The translations under genes were made by a program, and so were the position numbers. A model generated the notes under the pieces. That model saw only the letters and a program-made list of their open reading frames with translations, searched no databases and was not told the DNA's origin. From Climacium dendroides (lineage: Eukaryota > Streptophyta > Bryopsida > Hypnales > Climaciaceae), in NCBI GenBank assembly GCA_950106755.1, contig OX467082.1:26474001-26538000 (forward strand): a stretch of DNA of 64,000 nucleotides, written 5' to 3'. This document shows positions 62,901-64,000 of this stretch, piece after piece. The first letter of the stretch is position 1; every line of letters begins with the position of its first letter.

Positions 62901-64000
62901 ATTATTATTATTATTATACTTGTGTCTTCGTCTTGTGAATCTTTAGAAGAATTCAATACATCTTTGATTGTATTTTGTGAGCATTGTATTAATTTAAGAG
63001 TTTTTAAATTTTTATTTATTGGTATAATTCAAATTGACTAGGCCTTCATTTTCAAATCTTGCATGTTGAAGAAAAAACAATGTAAGGGTTGGTTTACGGG
63101 CAAGGTGAAATTATATAGACATAGACAAAAGTGAACTTCAAGATATTTATCAATAAACTCCTACAACAACGTTGCTTGGACCTTCCCATCTTCTCCTTGG
63201 ACCCTAATAACTATATCTAGCTATCATAGTTGGCATTAATTAGAGAGAGAAAATTACTCTTGAAAGGAGTTGAAAAATAAAATAAATTAATGTTGCAAAT
63301 GCTTAAATACAACAAAATAGACCAAATGGTGAAATTGAAGTAAATTAATGTTGAAAAATTTGTAGCTTAAGAAGTGTTAAAGTATCACATGTACCATTAA
63401 ATATCTAGATACTATTGTTTGTTGATATGGAGGGTTAACTTCATTGATAAGTTGTGAGTAAAATGGATGAAGATGCCCTTACAATGAAGTTTATTGTTCT
63501 TCATCAATCTTGAAAGGTTATGAGATATTTGAAGCAAGGTGGGAGTTCAAAGAAAAAACAAAGTAATTGAGTTTATATAGGAATTTCATATTTGATTTAA
63601 TCATTGTAGATTTTTTTTTCAAAATGAGATGGGAAATGAGGTCAATTAAAAAAATGTAGAAAATCAAGTTGAGTTTCACCTCCTTAAATCAAGTTGTTTT
63701 TGTTTTGGAATCTATAATAAAACTTATGGAGATGTGAACTTCAATCGTGAAAACAGTTATTACATCATTATGATTGTTTATGAATAGTTGAACTCTTTTA
63801 TGTCTTAATTTACACATACTACATGGATTGTTTCTGACTTCTATAAACCACTTGCCTTCTCTTTACAAATGAATCATTAAGTTGCTTGTAAAGATACATG
63901 AGATAAAGATGGACAAAATGCTTTATCCATACAAAAGATGTTGGAATTTAGAATAAAATTTAAAAATTAATATTTTCGTTAATTTTAAAAGAGCCTACTA
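59944..64000. other. Very AT-rich intergenic, nothing recognised
   Basis: Contains A/T simple sequence (for example TTAAATTTAAATAATAATAA near 61170 and a TTA/ATT run near 62905). The only frame of note (62507-62719) has no motif. No gene or clear element boundary seen. Confidence 0.45.

Noticed and set aside
1..64000. tRNA, rRNA or known conserved plant microRNA genes
   Set aside because: No sequence with the tRNA A/B box pattern or a familiar mature microRNA was noticed on reading; a covariance-model scan was not possible.

Overview
This window is nuclear DNA from a land plant. It is AT-rich (roughly 30% GC by eye), poor in genes, and full of small inverted-repeat transposons. The one complete gene is a 12-exon member of the plant DUF547 / ternary-complex-factor MIP1 leucine-zipper family, with canonical GT-AG introns of about 0.1 to 1.3 kb. 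The family is plant-specific, so assignment to a plant is firm. The low gene density, AT-rich intergenic DNA and the presence of a pogo/Tigger-like transposase fit a non-seed plant (bryophyte, lycophyte or fern) better than a compact angiosperm, but that part is inference.

Layout. 1-2.6 kb: a long foldback element, a TTAA-flanked miniature element and a Tourist-like MITE. 3.17-9.42 kb (minus strand): the DUF547/MIP1 gene, whose 12 exons join in phase to 691 codons, with its CT/GA-rich leader and CpG-richer promoter reaching about 10.5 kb. 10.6-31.6 kb: AT-rich intergenic DNA carrying MITEs of several families, dispersed repeats, a telomere-like tract and a GC-richer island (19.5-20.7 kb). 31.66-34.20 kb: a 2.54-kb pogo/Tigger-type DNA transposon with matching terminal inverted repeats and TA flanks. 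Its transposase keeps all three catalytic aspartates but is broken by an in-frame stop and by a 22-bp tandem duplication. 34.2-48.8 kb: AT-rich repeats, including a nearly exact 167-bp tandem duplication, nested TTAA-flanked elements and a MITE with 28-bp perfect termini. 48.8-56.4 kb: a 7.6-kb island of clearly higher GC with no convincing protein-coding gene but two striking hairpins. 56.4-64 kb: AT-rich DNA with further TTAA-flanked elements, one of them 916 bp with 14-bp perfect termini.

The most unusual theme is a large family of repeats that begin CCCCTAAAGG or CCCTTAAA and are bounded by TTAA on both sides, the hallmark of piggyBac-type insertion, which is not commonly described in plants. 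The second theme is the pogo-like element together with a MITE that shares its outermost bases. The third is the long hairpins in the GC-shifted island. Element boundaries were read by eye from inverted repeats; no alignment or database search was run.
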